A stretch of DNA of 64,000 nt from Marinobacter iranensis (GTDB taxonomy: Bacteria; Pseudomonadota; Gammaproteobacteria; Pseudomonadales; Oleiphilaceae): positions 372,001 through 436,000 of the forward strand of contig NZ_JANCMW010000002.1 in the NCBI RefSeq assembly GCF_029207565.1. Direction: 5' to 3'. Positions 28,023 through 36,244 of the stretch are shown here, piece by piece; position 1 is the stretch's first letter, and each line of letters starts with the position of its first letter. The notes under the pieces are model-generated. The model did no database searches. It was not told where the DNA came from and was given only the letters and a program-made list of their open reading frames with translations. The translations under genes were made by a program, and so were the position numbers.

Positions 28023-28039
28023 AACTGGTCTGACCAGTT
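28023..28039. promoter_or_regulatory. GntR/FCD operator, site 2
   Basis: AACTGGTCTGACCAGTT is a 17-bp perfect palindrome whose inner 15 bp equal site 1; the centres are 105 bp apart (ten helical turns). It lies about 110 bp before the TRAP binding-protein gene, in position to control that operon and to allow looping with site 1. Confidence 0.8.
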
Positions 28040-28147
28040 GGCAATCCACTGGACTAAACCGGGCAGGACTACGAATATCGATTCAATGCCGGTTGTTGCC
28101 GGCGTTGACCTGACCCAGATAAAAACAATGTCAACGGAGATGTGTCG

Positions 28148-29284
28148 ATGAATACCAACAACAACAGTGAGCAGTATATTGCTCAGGATTCGCAGGCCGG
28201 AAAAATCGCCCCCAGGCGCGGCTTCCTGAGGTCGGCTGCTCTGGCCACCGTCTGTAGCATCGCGCTTGCGGGGGCTGGCCAGGCCATGGCTGCCACCACC
28301 TGGAAAATACAGTCAGTATGGGACGCTGGCACCGTCGGTTATGACCTGTTCGAGGAATGGGCCAACAGCATGGAAGAGAAATCCGGCGGCGAGCTGATCA
28401 TCAAGCCGTACCCGGCCAAGTCGGTCGCAGCGGATAACAACGCTCTTTTTGAAGCAGTTCGCAACGGCGTTCTGCAGGGCATGAACCCCTTCACCCTGTA
28501 CTGGTCCGGCAAGATTCCGGCCTCGGTTTTCCTGTCATCCTACCCCGCCGGCCCTGACCAGCCGCACCAGTGGGACATCATGTTCTACTCCATGGGCATG
28601 CTGGAAAAAACCCGCGAAATCTATGAGAAGTTCGGCCTGTTTTACGTCGGCCCGATTCAACACGACGCCAACATCATCCACTCCAAGAAGCCGGTTAACA
28701 GCCTGGCAGACATGGAAGGCATGAAGATGCGTGTACCGGGCGGCATGGTGGCCGAGGTGTTCCAGCAGTTTGGTGTGTCAACGGTGAGCCTGCCGGGCTC
28801 GGATATTTTCCCGGCGTTGGAGAAGGGCACCATCGATGCGGCTGACTACGTCGGCCCTGCGGTGAACTATGAGCTTGGCTTTTCCCAGGTGACTGACTAC
28901 ATCATGTTCGGCCCTCCAGGCGTTATGTCTATCTACCAGCCGGTGGACCTGATGGACCTGACCGTCAACCTGCGGGCGTGGAATGCACTGGATCCGGAAC
29001 TGCAGCAGTTGGTTGAGGACGAGGTTCGCAACTATTCCCAGAAGCACTACCTCACCATCCAGAAACGCAACATTGAGGCGATGAAGAAGTTCAAGGCTGA
29101 TGGCGATACGGTGACACGCCTGAGCCAGCAAGACCTCGAGGACTTCCGTAAGGCTGCTATCCCGATCTGGTTCAACTGGGCCGCCAAGAACGAGGATGCC
29201 AGGGCGATACTGGATATTCAGCTTGAGTACATGATGAACGAGACCGTCGGCTACATCGACGAGGAAGACATCAAAGGCATGTAA
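28148..29284 (+). CDS. dctP: TRAP transporter solute-binding protein with a Tat signal, hydroxyacid uptake
   Basis: A 378-residue DctP-family periplasmic binding protein. The long N-terminal region carries a twin-arginine signal, P-R-R-G-F-L-R-S near residues 24-31, then a hydrophobic stretch and cleavage after Q-A-M-A, so it is probably exported folded, unusual for TRAP proteins but known in this subfamily. The conserved arginine that binds the substrate carboxylate lies in G-M-K-M-R-V-P-G-G. It belongs to the subfamily found with 2-oxo- or 2-hydroxy-acid genes. I prefer ATG 28148 over GTG 28142 because of GGAGA 9 nt upstream. A strong hairpin separates it from dctQ. With glcDEF downstream, glycolate or lactate is the likely cargo. 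Confidence 0.9.
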   Translation: MNTNNNSEQYIAQDSQAGKIAPRRGFLRSAALATVCSIALAGAGQAMAATTWKIQSVWDAGTVGYDLFEEWANSMEEKSGGELIIKPYPAKSVAADNNALFEAVRNGVLQGMNPFTLYWSGKIPASVFLSSYPAGPDQPHQWDIMFYSMGMLEKTREIYEKFGLFYVGPIQHDANIIHSKKPVNSLADMEGMKMRVPGGMVAEVFQQFGVSTVSLPGSDIFPALEKGTIDAADYVGPAVNYELGFSQVTDYIMFGPPGVMSIYQPVDLMDLTVNLRAWNALDPELQQLVEDEVRNYSQKHYLTIQKRNIEAMKKFKADGDTVTRLSQQDLEDFRKAAIPIWFNWAAKNEDARAILDIQLEYMMNETVGYIDEEDIKGM

Positions 29285-29311
29285 GCCTGCACAACCATAA
29301 CAAACTGATCA

Positions 29312-29358
29312 CGGGGAAGGCAGGGAGTGCGCTGACGGCACATCCCCTGCCTTCCCCG
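29312..29358 (+). terminator. intercistronic hairpin between dctP and dctQ
   Basis: CGGGGAAGGCAGGG (29312-29325) pairs perfectly with CCCTGCCTTCCCCG (29345-29358), a 14-bp stem with a 19-nt loop and no T-run after it. It should act as a partial terminator or as a 3' stabiliser of the dctP message, giving more binding protein than membrane subunits. Confidence 0.75.
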
Positions 29359-29382
29359 CTCTGTGATTAAAGGTGATAAAAC

Positions 29383-30096
29383 ATGTCTGATCTGAGTGCG
29401 TTCGGCTTTGTGATGCCTCACTGGTTTTACTGGGGCTGGCTGGCGGTAATGCCGCTGATCATGATGGCGCTGGATCGTTGGCTTTCCCAGCGCGGCGTTA
29501 AAGCCGTCGACAAAAATGCTGCGGCCAATGAAAAGCTTCAGCAAATTGAAGCGGAACTGAAGAAAAGCGTTGATTACAGCGACGTCAGTAACTGGTTCAC
29601 CAAGGCGGTGGACTGGATCAGCGAGAAATCCGGTGTCTTTATTTCCTTCTGGACCGTAAACGCGGTGGTGTTCTATTTCTTTGAAGTGGTCATGCGCTAC
29701 CTGTTCAACCAGCCTACGATCTGGGTACACGAAGCCAGCTTTCTGCTGTTCGGCATGCAATACCTGCTGGCCGGTGCGTTTGCGCTGCTCCATGGCGCCC
29801 ATGTGCGGGTTGACGTGGTTTACAACTTCCTGCCGGTACGGGGTCGTGTGGGCATGGATATTTTCACGTCGACATTCTTCTTCATGTTCGCGATTGCGTT
29901 AATGATCACCTCCTGGACCTTTTTCGAGAACTCCTACTCGATGGATGAACGAACTGTTGAAACCTGGGGCATTCAGTACTGGCCGGTGAAAGGCGTGATG
30001 CTGCTGGGATCGTTACTGCTGTTCCTGGCTGGTCTGTCCAAACTGATCAAGGACATCGCGGTATTTATCAAACTTGGCCGGGAGCAACACGCATGA
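29383..30096 (+). CDS. dctQ: TRAP transporter small membrane subunit
   Basis: DctQ-type small permease subunit, 237 residues, longer than the usual 160-200 because of an extra N-terminal membrane segment (about 14-33) and a charged, coiled-coil-like stretch (about 45-75, A-N-E-K-L-Q-Q-I-E-A-E-L-K-K). Four DctQ helices follow, with W-V-H-E-A-S-F-L-L-F-G and H-G-A-H-V-R-V-D-V-V as the typical internal motifs. Its end overlaps the DctM start by four bases (ATGA), so the two subunits are translationally coupled. It scaffolds DctM in the inner membrane. Confidence 0.9.
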   Translation: MSDLSAFGFVMPHWFYWGWLAVMPLIMMALDRWLSQRGVKAVDKNAAANEKLQQIEAELKKSVDYSDVSNWFTKAVDWISEKSGVFISFWTVNAVVFYFFEVVMRYLFNQPTIWVHEASFLLFGMQYLLAGAFALLHGAHVRVDVVYNFLPVRGRVGMDIFTSTFFFMFAIALMITSWTFFENSYSMDERTVETWGIQYWPVKGVMLLGSLLLFLAGLSKLIKDIAVFIKLGREQHA

Positions 30097-31631
30097 GCAC
30101 GGATACCATGGTCAACCAGGGGCGTGGCTCCCTGACTGGAAAGCTTGGCACCTGGCTGATGATCATTGCCACGGTTGCCCTTACGTTCGTGATGCTGGTG
30201 GAAGTCATAAACATCCTGTTCTATGACCCTTTCAGCGATGAGAAATTCCTGTTCAAACTCTCGGGGATGTTGTCGGATGTGAAGATCGGCCCGCTGACCT
30301 ACATCATGTTCGGGTCTCTGGCCGTGCTGCTGATGATGGGCTTGCCCCTGGCGTTCGTCACAGGTGGCCTTGGCGTAATGTTCATCTATCTGGTGGGCGA
30401 TTCGATGATGCTGAACATCATCCCCAGCCGGATCTTTCCGATGATGACCAATTCGGACTTGGCAGCAATACCGCTGTTCATCTTCATGGCCTCAATGCTG
30501 GAACGGGCAGGCCTTATCGAAGAGATGTTTAACGTGGTCTACAAATGGATGGGCGGCCTTGGCGGCGGCCTGGCTATTGCCACCATCATTGCTTCCACCA
30601 TTCTGGCGGCAATGGTCGGTGTTATCGGCGCGGCCGTTGTTACCATGGGCATCATCGCACTGCCGGCGATGTTGAAACGCGGGTATGACCAACAGATCGC
30701 CCTCGGGTCGATTATGGCTGGCGGTACGCTGGGCATCCTGATTCCGCCATCGATTCTGGCTATCCTTTACGCGGTGGTGGCCCAGCAATCAGTAGGTGAG
30801 CTGTACCTGGGCTCGGTCATTCCCGGCCTGATCCTCTCCAGTCTCTATGTGACCTATGTAGGCGTCCGTTCCTGGCTGAACCCCAAGCTGGGGCCGCCAG
30901 TACCAGAGGAAGAGCGGATTGGGCTGAAAGACAAGCTGCTGCTGTTGAAAGACCTGATCGCTCCGCTGTTCCTGGTCTTCCTGGTGCTTGGCCTGCTGTT
31001 CGGGGGTGTCGCCACTCCGGTGGAGGCTGCCGGTATTGGCTCCTTCGGGGCGATCCTGGTAGCCATGAAACACAAGGTGTTCTCTGTTGCCACACTGCGT
31101 GATGCATCGGTAACTACCGCCAAGGCATCAGCCATGGTGCTGTGGATCATGTTCGGTGCGTCGGTCTTTGTTGGCTTCTATATCCTGCAGGGCGGCCAGG
31201 ACTTCATCACTGAAACCATTCTGGGCATTGGCCTGTCGCCCTACGCTGTCCTTCTGCTGTTGATGGTCCTGCTGGTGGTGTTGGGTATGTTTCTTGACTG
31301 GGTTGGTATCCTGCTGCTGGCGGTGCCGATTTTCATCCCGATTGTCGAGGCGCTGGAGTTCCCCGGCCTGCTGGGCTTCCCGGCGGTGCCGGGTGAGGAT
31401 GTGGTGCTGTGGTTTGGTGTGCTCTACCTGGTGAACATGCAGATGTCGTTCCTCAGCCCGCCTTTCGGCTACGCGCTGTTTTACATTCGGGGCGTGTGCC
31501 CGCCGGATATCACCATGGGCACTATCTTTAAATCGTCTCTGGTATTCTTGGCGATCCAGGCGTTCGGGTTGTTTATCTGTGTGCTCATCCCGGGAGTTGT
31601 TACCTGGCTACCCAATCTGGTTTATGGCTAA
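30093..31631 (+). CDS. dctM: TRAP transporter large membrane subunit
   Basis: DctM-type sodium-coupled permease, 512 residues with about twelve membrane segments plus an extra N-terminal one. Recognisable family parts are M-G-L-P-L-A-F-V-T-G-G, A-I-P-L-F-I-F-M-A-S-M-L, M-A-G-G-T-L-G-I-L-I-P-P-S and F-L-D-W-V-G-I-L-L-L. It forms the transport channel with the preceding DctQ and receives substrate from the Tat-exported binding protein. The glycolate genes follow 20 nt later. In E. coli the corresponding transport role in the glc operon is filled by the unrelated permease GlcA. Confidence 0.92.
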   Translation: MSTDTMVNQGRGSLTGKLGTWLMIIATVALTFVMLVEVINILFYDPFSDEKFLFKLSGMLSDVKIGPLTYIMFGSLAVLLMMGLPLAFVTGGLGVMFIYLVGDSMMLNIIPSRIFPMMTNSDLAAIPLFIFMASMLERAGLIEEMFNVVYKWMGGLGGGLAIATIIASTILAAMVGVIGAAVVTMGIIALPAMLKRGYDQQIALGSIMAGGTLGILIPPSILAILYAVVAQQSVGELYLGSVIPGLILSSLYVTYVGVRSWLNPKLGPPVPEEERIGLKDKLLLLKDLIAPLFLVFLVLGLLFGGVATPVEAAGIGSFGAILVAMKHKVFSVATLRDASVTTAKASAMVLWIMFGASVFVGFYILQGGQDFITETILGIGLSPYAVLLLLMVLLVVLGMFLDWVGILLLAVPIFIPIVEALEFPGLLGFPAVPGEDVVLWFGVLYLVNMQMSFLSPPFGYALFYIRGVCPPDITMGTIFKSSLVFLAIQAFGLFICVLIPGVVTWLPNLVYG

Positions 31632-31651
31632 AAAATGAGGAGTAATGACTT

Positions 31652-32077
31652 ATGTTGACGGTTAAACGGCTTGATCTGGCGGACGCCAGAATATTGATTG
31701 AAGGCGCAGCGGAAAAGGCGCGGGAAATAGGCGTGCCCATGTGCATCGCCATCACGGATGAGTCTGGCAACCTGATCGCGTTTGAGCGCATGGACGGCGG
31801 CAAGATCACCAGCGTGACCATTGCCCAGGACAAGTCGTTCACCGCATCGGCCGCGAAGAAGGCGACCCACGACTACAACGCCGTCAACGTGCCCGGCAAG
31901 CTGGCATTCGGCATCCATACCGAAGTGGGTGGGCGTATCAGTTCTGTTGGCGGCGGCCTGCCGGTGATCGTCGATGGTGAAGTTGTGGGCGGTATTGGTA
32001 TCAGCTCGGGCACGCCTCAGCAGGACATGGACTGTGCCCAGGCGGGGATTGATTACTTTGAAACCAAACGTGGTTGA
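31652..32077 (+). CDS. glcG: GlcG/HbpS-family protein
   Basis: A 141-residue protein of the GlcG/HbpS (DUF336) family, which often accompanies glycolate and diol/organic-acid utilisation genes and whose Streptomyces member binds haem. It contains the family pattern A-I-T-D-E-S-G-N-L-I-A-F-E-R-M-D-G, then S-F-T-A-S-A-A-K-K-A-T and G-G-L-P-V-I-V-D-G-E-V-V-G-G-I-G-I-S-S-G. The biochemical role of GlcG is not established. GAGG lies upstream of the ATG; glcD starts 39 nt after the stop. It is therefore part of the dctPQM-glcGDEF operon. Confidence 0.88.
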   Translation: MLTVKRLDLADARILIEGAAEKAREIGVPMCIAITDESGNLIAFERMDGGKITSVTIAQDKSFTASAAKKATHDYNAVNVPGKLAFGIHTEVGGRISSVGGGLPVIVDGEVVGGIGISSGTPQQDMDCAQAGIDYFETKRG

Positions 32078-32116
32078 TGGCTGTCACACAGGAAGCCATC
32101 CATTCATGAGAACGTT

Positions 32117-33589
32117 ATGACCACCAAGCCGAAAATCAGCAGAGCGGAGCTGGCGGAACAGTTCCGCGCGTTTATCGACCCGGACTTTGTCATCACCGAT
32201 GACGAAACCATGAAGCCCTACGAATGCGATGGCATGTCCATGTATTGCGAGATGCCCATGCTCGTAGTGCTTCCGGAAACCGCCGAACAGGTGCAGCGGG
32301 TGATGCGCATCTGTAACGAGCACGAAGTGCCTGTGGTTGCCCGCGGTGCCGGAACGGGCCTCAGCGCTGGTGCCATGCCCCACAAGGAAGGCGTGGTGCT
32401 GTCCCTGGCCAAGTTCAACCGCATCCTGGACATCGATCCATTAGCACGGACGGCGCGGCTGCAACCGGGTGTTCGTAATCTGGCCATTAGTGAAGAGGTT
32501 GCCCAGTTCGGTCTCTATTACGGACCGGACCCCTCATCGCAGATTGCCTGCACCATCGGCGGCAACGTGGCGGAAAATTCCGGCGGCGTGCATTGCCTGA
32601 AATACGGTTTGACGGTTCACAACATCCTCAGCGTTGAGATGATTACCGCCGAGGGCGAGCGGGTAACCATTGGCAGTGATGGCCTGGACGTCTGTGGCAT
32701 GGATCTTCTGGCGCTGATGACCGGTTCCGAGGGCTTGCTCGGAATTGTCACCGAGGTGACCGTAAAACTGCTGCCGAAACCGGAAATTGCCCAGGTGGTG
32801 ATGGCCGGCTTCGACAGTGTGCAGAAAGCCGGTGATGCCGTGGGTGGCATCATCTCCCACGGCATTATTCCCGGCGGCCTGGAAATGATGGACGGCTACG
32901 CCATTATTGCGGCCGACGATTTCGCACAGGCTGGTTACCCGCGTGAAGCCAAGGCGCTGCTATTGTGTGAAGTGGACGGCACCGAAGAAGAGGTACACGA
33001 GCACATTGAGCAGGCCGAGAACGTCTTCCGCAAACTGGGCGCCACCTCGGTAAAAACCTCCCAGAGCGAGGAGGAGAGGGCGCTGCTCTGGAAGGGCCGC
33101 AAATCCGCCTTCCCGGCGGTTGGCCGCATCTCCCCGGATTACTACTGCATGGACGGCACCATCCCCCGCCGGCACCTGGCTCATGTGCTGCTGGAAATGG
33201 AAAAAATGTCGAAAGAATTCGATCTGCGTGTGGCCAACGTGTTCCACGCCGGCGATGGCAACCTGCACCCGCTGATCCTGTTTGATGCCAACGTGCCCGG
33301 CGAGTTCGAACGTACCGAAGCCTTTGGCAGCAGCATCCTTAATCTATGTGTGGAAGTGGGCGGCTGTATCACCGGTGAGCACGGCGTTGGTGTGGAAAAA
33401 ATCCGCCAGATGGCCGTGCAGTTCAACGACGAGGAGCTGCAGCAATTCCACGACGTAAAGGCCGCCTTCGACCCTGCCGGCATCCTCAACCCCGGCAAGG
33501 GCGTTCCCGCCCTGCGGTTCTGCCAGGAATACCGCTCGCTTGAATATAAGCAACACAAACACGACACGGTGGACGCTGCGCATGGCTGA
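32117..33589 (+). CDS. glcD: glycolate oxidase FAD-linked subunit
   Basis: GlcD, the FAD-containing catalytic subunit (490 residues) of membrane-associated glycolate oxidase, oxidising glycolate (and often D-lactate) to the oxo-acid. The vanillyl-alcohol-oxidase-type FAD domain shows V-V-A-R-G-A-G-T-G-L-S-A-G and G-P-D-P-S-S-Q-I-A-C-T-I-G-G-N-V-A-E-N-S-G-G-style glycine turns. The substrate domain has H-A-G-D-G-N-L-H-P and G-G-C-I-T-G-E-H-G-V-G near the C terminus. The glcE start overlaps the end of this gene by eight bases. Electrons pass through GlcF to the quinone pool. Confidence 0.94.
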   Translation: MTTKPKISRAELAEQFRAFIDPDFVITDDETMKPYECDGMSMYCEMPMLVVLPETAEQVQRVMRICNEHEVPVVARGAGTGLSAGAMPHKEGVVLSLAKFNRILDIDPLARTARLQPGVRNLAISEEVAQFGLYYGPDPSSQIACTIGGNVAENSGGVHCLKYGLTVHNILSVEMITAEGERVTIGSDGLDVCGMDLLALMTGSEGLLGIVTEVTVKLLPKPEIAQVVMAGFDSVQKAGDAVGGIISHGIIPGGLEMMDGYAIIAADDFAQAGYPREAKALLLCEVDGTEEEVHEHIEQAENVFRKLGATSVKTSQSEEERALLWKGRKSAFPAVGRISPDYYCMDGTIPRRHLAHVLLEMEKMSKEFDLRVANVFHAGDGNLHPLILFDANVPGEFERTEAFGSSILNLCVEVGGCITGEHGVGVEKIRQMAVQFNDEELQQFHDVKAAFDPAGILNPGKGVPALRFCQEYRSLEYKQHKHDTVDAAHG

Positions 33590-34646
33590 TATTTCGCAGA
33601 CGCTGAAGGAGCAGATTCTCCAGGCCCGACAAACGGGCCAGAAACTCAACATCGAAGGTGGTGGCACCAAAGCCTTCATGGGCCGCGCCGCCGATACAGA
33701 CGCCGGCACCCTGAAACTGGCTGAGCACACCGGCATCGTCGAATACCACCCGGTAGAGCTTATATTAACCGCCCGCGCCGGCACCTCCCTGGCGGAAATC
33801 GAAGCCACCCTGGCCGAAGAAGGCCAGTGCCTGCATTTCGAGCCCCCAAGGTTCGGTGACGGTTCCACCCTCGGTGGTACCCTGGCCTGCAACCTCTCCG
33901 GCCCCGCACGGCCATGGTCCGGCTCGGTGAGGGACCAGGTACTGGGCATCCGCCTGCTTAACGGCAGGGGCGAACATCTGCGCTTCGGCGGCCAGGTGAT
34001 GAAAAACGTCGCCGGCTACGACACCTCCCGGCTACAGGCCGGCGCCATGGGCACATTGGGCGCCATCACCGAAATCAGCTTGAAAGTCATGCCCAAACCG
34101 GCCATGTCCCTGACCCTGGTGCAGGACATGCCGATGGACGACGTCATCCACTACATGAACAGCCGCGCGAAGGAACCCAAACCCATCACAGGCGCCGCCT
34201 GGGTAGACGGCAAAGTCTACCTGCGCCTGGCCGGCGCCAAATCCGCCGTGGAAGCCACCGCCAAAAAATGGACCGGCGAAGTGATGGAGCAGGGCGACCA
34301 GTTCTGGCAACAGCTACAACACATGCAGCACGACTTCTTTGCCGGTGATGAACCATTGTGGCGCTTCTCCGTCGGCTCCACCGCTGCCAACCCGGACCTC
34401 GACGGCCCCTGGTTGATCGACTGGGCGGGCTCTCAGCGCTGGTACCGCGGCGAAGCCGACATTGCCCGGCTGGAAACCATGGCCAAACGCGCCGGCGGCC
34501 AGGTAAGCCTGTTCCGGGGCGGTGACCGCACGGATGAAGTCATGCACCACCAGCCACGGGCGCTAAAAGAAATCCAGCAACGACTGAAAAAGTCATTCGA
34601 CCCGGACGGTATTTTTAACCCCGGGCGACTGTACAGCTGGCTATGA
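33582..34646 (+). CDS. glcE: glycolate oxidase FAD-binding subunit
   Basis: GlcE, second flavin-binding subunit of glycolate oxidase (354 residues). FAD-domain elements are N-I-E-G-G-G-T-K-A-F near residue 23, A-G-T-S-L-A-E-I-E and L-G-G-T-L-A-C-N-L-S-G-P, then V-M-K-N-V-A-G-Y-D. It ends K-K-S-F-D-P-D-G-I-F-N-P-G-R-L, a common end of the family. I choose ATG 33582, which overlaps glcD by eight bases, because the upstream in-frame codons lie inside glcD and do not match the family. A gap of 307 bp filled by two structured repeats separates it from glcF. Confidence 0.92.
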   Translation: MADISQTLKEQILQARQTGQKLNIEGGGTKAFMGRAADTDAGTLKLAEHTGIVEYHPVELILTARAGTSLAEIEATLAEEGQCLHFEPPRFGDGSTLGGTLACNLSGPARPWSGSVRDQVLGIRLLNGRGEHLRFGGQVMKNVAGYDTSRLQAGAMGTLGAITEISLKVMPKPAMSLTLVQDMPMDDVIHYMNSRAKEPKPITGAAWVDGKVYLRLAGAKSAVEATAKKWTGEVMEQGDQFWQQLQHMQHDFFAGDEPLWRFSVGSTAANPDLDGPWLIDWAGSQRWYRGEADIARLETMAKRAGGQVSLFRGGDRTDEVMHHQPRALKEIQQRLKKSFDPDGIFNPGRLYSWL

Positions 34647-34671
34647 TAGTGATTTCGGAGTTGGCAGAGCG

Positions 34672-34772
34672 GCTGGGACACCCCTTCCGAAACCCGCTCC
34701 TTCGGCACATCCATGTGACGCTTGGGCTCCGCCATCCATGGCTACGCACAGTTTCGGAAGGGGTGTCCCAGC
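34672..34772 (-). repeat. structured intergenic repeat, copy 3
   Basis: Perfect 22-nt inverted arms (34672-34693 and 34751-34772), extendable with mismatches to about 34658-34789, enclose a 57-nt core on the minus strand. The core begins TGTGCGTAGCCATGGATGGC, with loops CATGGATG in GCCA-TGGA-TGGC and CATGGATG in CACA-TGGA-TGTG. The first 32 nt differ from copy 4 at only two positions. The core is antisense to glcE-glcF. Confidence 0.85.
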
Positions 34773-34819
34773 TGCTCCGCATCGGAACTCCAGTCAGGCG
34801 GCCAGCACAAAATCTGAAA

Positions 34820-34923
34820 GCGGGTGGGGTAGGGGTATCTGAAATTGTGCGGAGCCAGGGATGGCGGAGCCCAAGCGCCCATGGAGGGCTTGAGCGTATT
34901 TCAGATACCCCTACCTCACCCGC
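34820..34923 (+). repeat. structured intergenic repeat, copy 4
   Basis: Inverted arms of 26 nt (34820-34845 and 34898-34923, one G-T wobble) flank a 52-nt core in sense orientation. It starts TGTGCGGAGCCAGGGATGGC and contains hairpins GCCA-GGGA-TGGC and GCCC-ATGGA-GGGC, loops reading CAGGGATG and CATGGAGG. Together with copy 3 it fills the glcE-glcF gap, the two cores facing opposite ways. Confidence 0.85.
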
Positions 34924-34953
34924 TCATGCACAAAGTTTGATAGCAGGTAAACA

Positions 34954-36162
34954 ATGCAAACCAACCTAGTCCAACGATTCGCCAACACCCCAGAAGGCCA
35001 GGAAGCCGAATCCATCCTGCGAGCCTGCGTACACTGCGGCTTCTGCACCGCCACCTGCCCAACGTACCAGGAACTGAACGACGAACGCGACGGCCCAAGA
35101 GGCCGCATCTACCTGATGAAAATGTTCCTGGAAGGCGAAGAAATCACCGAAAAATCCCGCGAACATCTCGACCGCTGCCTCACCTGCCGCAGCTGCGAAA
35201 CCACCTGCCCCTCCGGCGTAAAATACGGCCGCCTGATCGACATCAGCCGTGGCCTGATGGAACAGGAAATGCCACGGCCCCCCAAAGAACGCTGGATACG
35301 CTGGTCACTGGCGCGCGTGCTCCCCAACCGCCAGCTGTTCGGCCTGCTGCTGCGCATGGGCCAGTTCTTCCGCCCGGTATTGCCGACGGTACTGCGCACC
35401 AAAGTGCCGCCCAGGAAACAGGCCAGTCCCTGGCCGACGGCCAGCCACGACCGCATCGTACTGGCCCTGGCCGGCTGCGTTCAGCCCTCCGCCACGCCCA
35501 ACACCAACGCCGCCGCCGCAAGGGTACTCGACCGGCTTGGCATCACCATGGTGGAAGCACCGGAAGCCGGCTGCTGCGGCGCGGTGAACCATCACCTCTC
35601 CGAACACGAAAAGGCCCTGGACGCCATGCGCCGCAACATCGACGCCTGGTGGCCCGCCATTGAGGCCGGCGCCGAAGCCATCATCATGACCGCCTCCGGT
35701 TGTGGCGCCATGGTTCAGGAGTATGGCCATCTATTGAAAAGTGACCCTGTCTACGCCGCCAAGGCGCAAAAGGTCAGCGACATGACGATTGATCTTGGCG
35801 CCTTCCTGCTCAAACAGGACCTGGAAAAACTGAACGTCCCCAAGGGCGCTGGCAAGGTCGCCTTCCACTGCCCCTGCACCCTGCAACATGCCATGCAGCA
35901 GAACGGCGTGGTAGACCAGGTACTGCGCAAGGCCGGTATCGATCTGGCGGAAACCAAGGAAAAGCACCTGTGTTGCGGTTCAGCGGGCACTTACTCCATC
36001 CTTCAGCCCGAGCTCAGCCAACGCCTGCTGAACAACAAGCTCAAGGCACTGACCGTGGACAACCCGGACAGAATTGTAACCGCCAACATCGGCTGCCAGA
36101 TGCACCTGGAAACCAAGGCTCAGGTACCGGTCCAGCACTGGATTGAACTACTGGACGCCTGA
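34954..36162 (+). CDS. glcF: glycolate oxidase iron-sulfur subunit
   Basis: GlcF, the iron-sulfur electron-transfer subunit of glycolate oxidase (402 residues). Two ferredoxin-type 4Fe-4S motifs are C25-V-H-C28-G-F-C31-T-A-T-C35-P and C75-L-T-C78-R-S-C81-E-T-T-C85-P. Two C-terminal cysteine-rich (CCG) domains follow, with G-C-C-G-A-V-N-H-H near residue 205 and L-C-C-G-S-A-G-T-Y near 340, as in heterodisulfide reductase and LutA relatives. It completes the GlcDEF complex despite the repeat-filled gap before it, across which the transcript must read. Confidence 0.94.
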   Translation: MQTNLVQRFANTPEGQEAESILRACVHCGFCTATCPTYQELNDERDGPRGRIYLMKMFLEGEEITEKSREHLDRCLTCRSCETTCPSGVKYGRLIDISRGLMEQEMPRPPKERWIRWSLARVLPNRQLFGLLLRMGQFFRPVLPTVLRTKVPPRKQASPWPTASHDRIVLALAGCVQPSATPNTNAAAARVLDRLGITMVEAPEAGCCGAVNHHLSEHEKALDAMRRNIDAWWPAIEAGAEAIIMTASGCGAMVQEYGHLLKSDPVYAAKAQKVSDMTIDLGAFLLKQDLEKLNVPKGAGKVAFHCPCTLQHAMQQNGVVDQVLRKAGIDLAETKEKHLCCGSAGTYSILQPELSQRLLNNKLKALTVDNPDRIVTANIGCQMHLETKAQVPVQHWIELLDA

Positions 36163-36186
36163 TCTGTGGCCCGGGCCTCTCACTCG

Positions 36187-36232
36187 CCTGTGGTTTTGTT
36201 TATAATGCCCGCGCCATTAAACAAACCACAGG
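36187..36232. promoter_or_regulatory. 15-bp inverted repeat around a TATAAT box
   Basis: CCTGTGGTTTTGTTTA (36187-36202) and TAAACAAACCACAGG (36218-36232) are inverted repeats with one bulged T. TATAAT at 36201-36206 lies at the inner end of the left arm. The structure is 12 bp before the start of the DUF4124 gene and immediately follows glcF, so it could be an operator over that gene's promoter or a glcF terminator hairpin. Confidence 0.45.
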
Positions 36233-36244
36233 GAGTGGAAACCG

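Noticed and set aside
34643..34969. 108-codon frame between glcE and glcF
   Set aside because: It runs through repeat copies 3 and 4 and has no domain or ribosome binding site.
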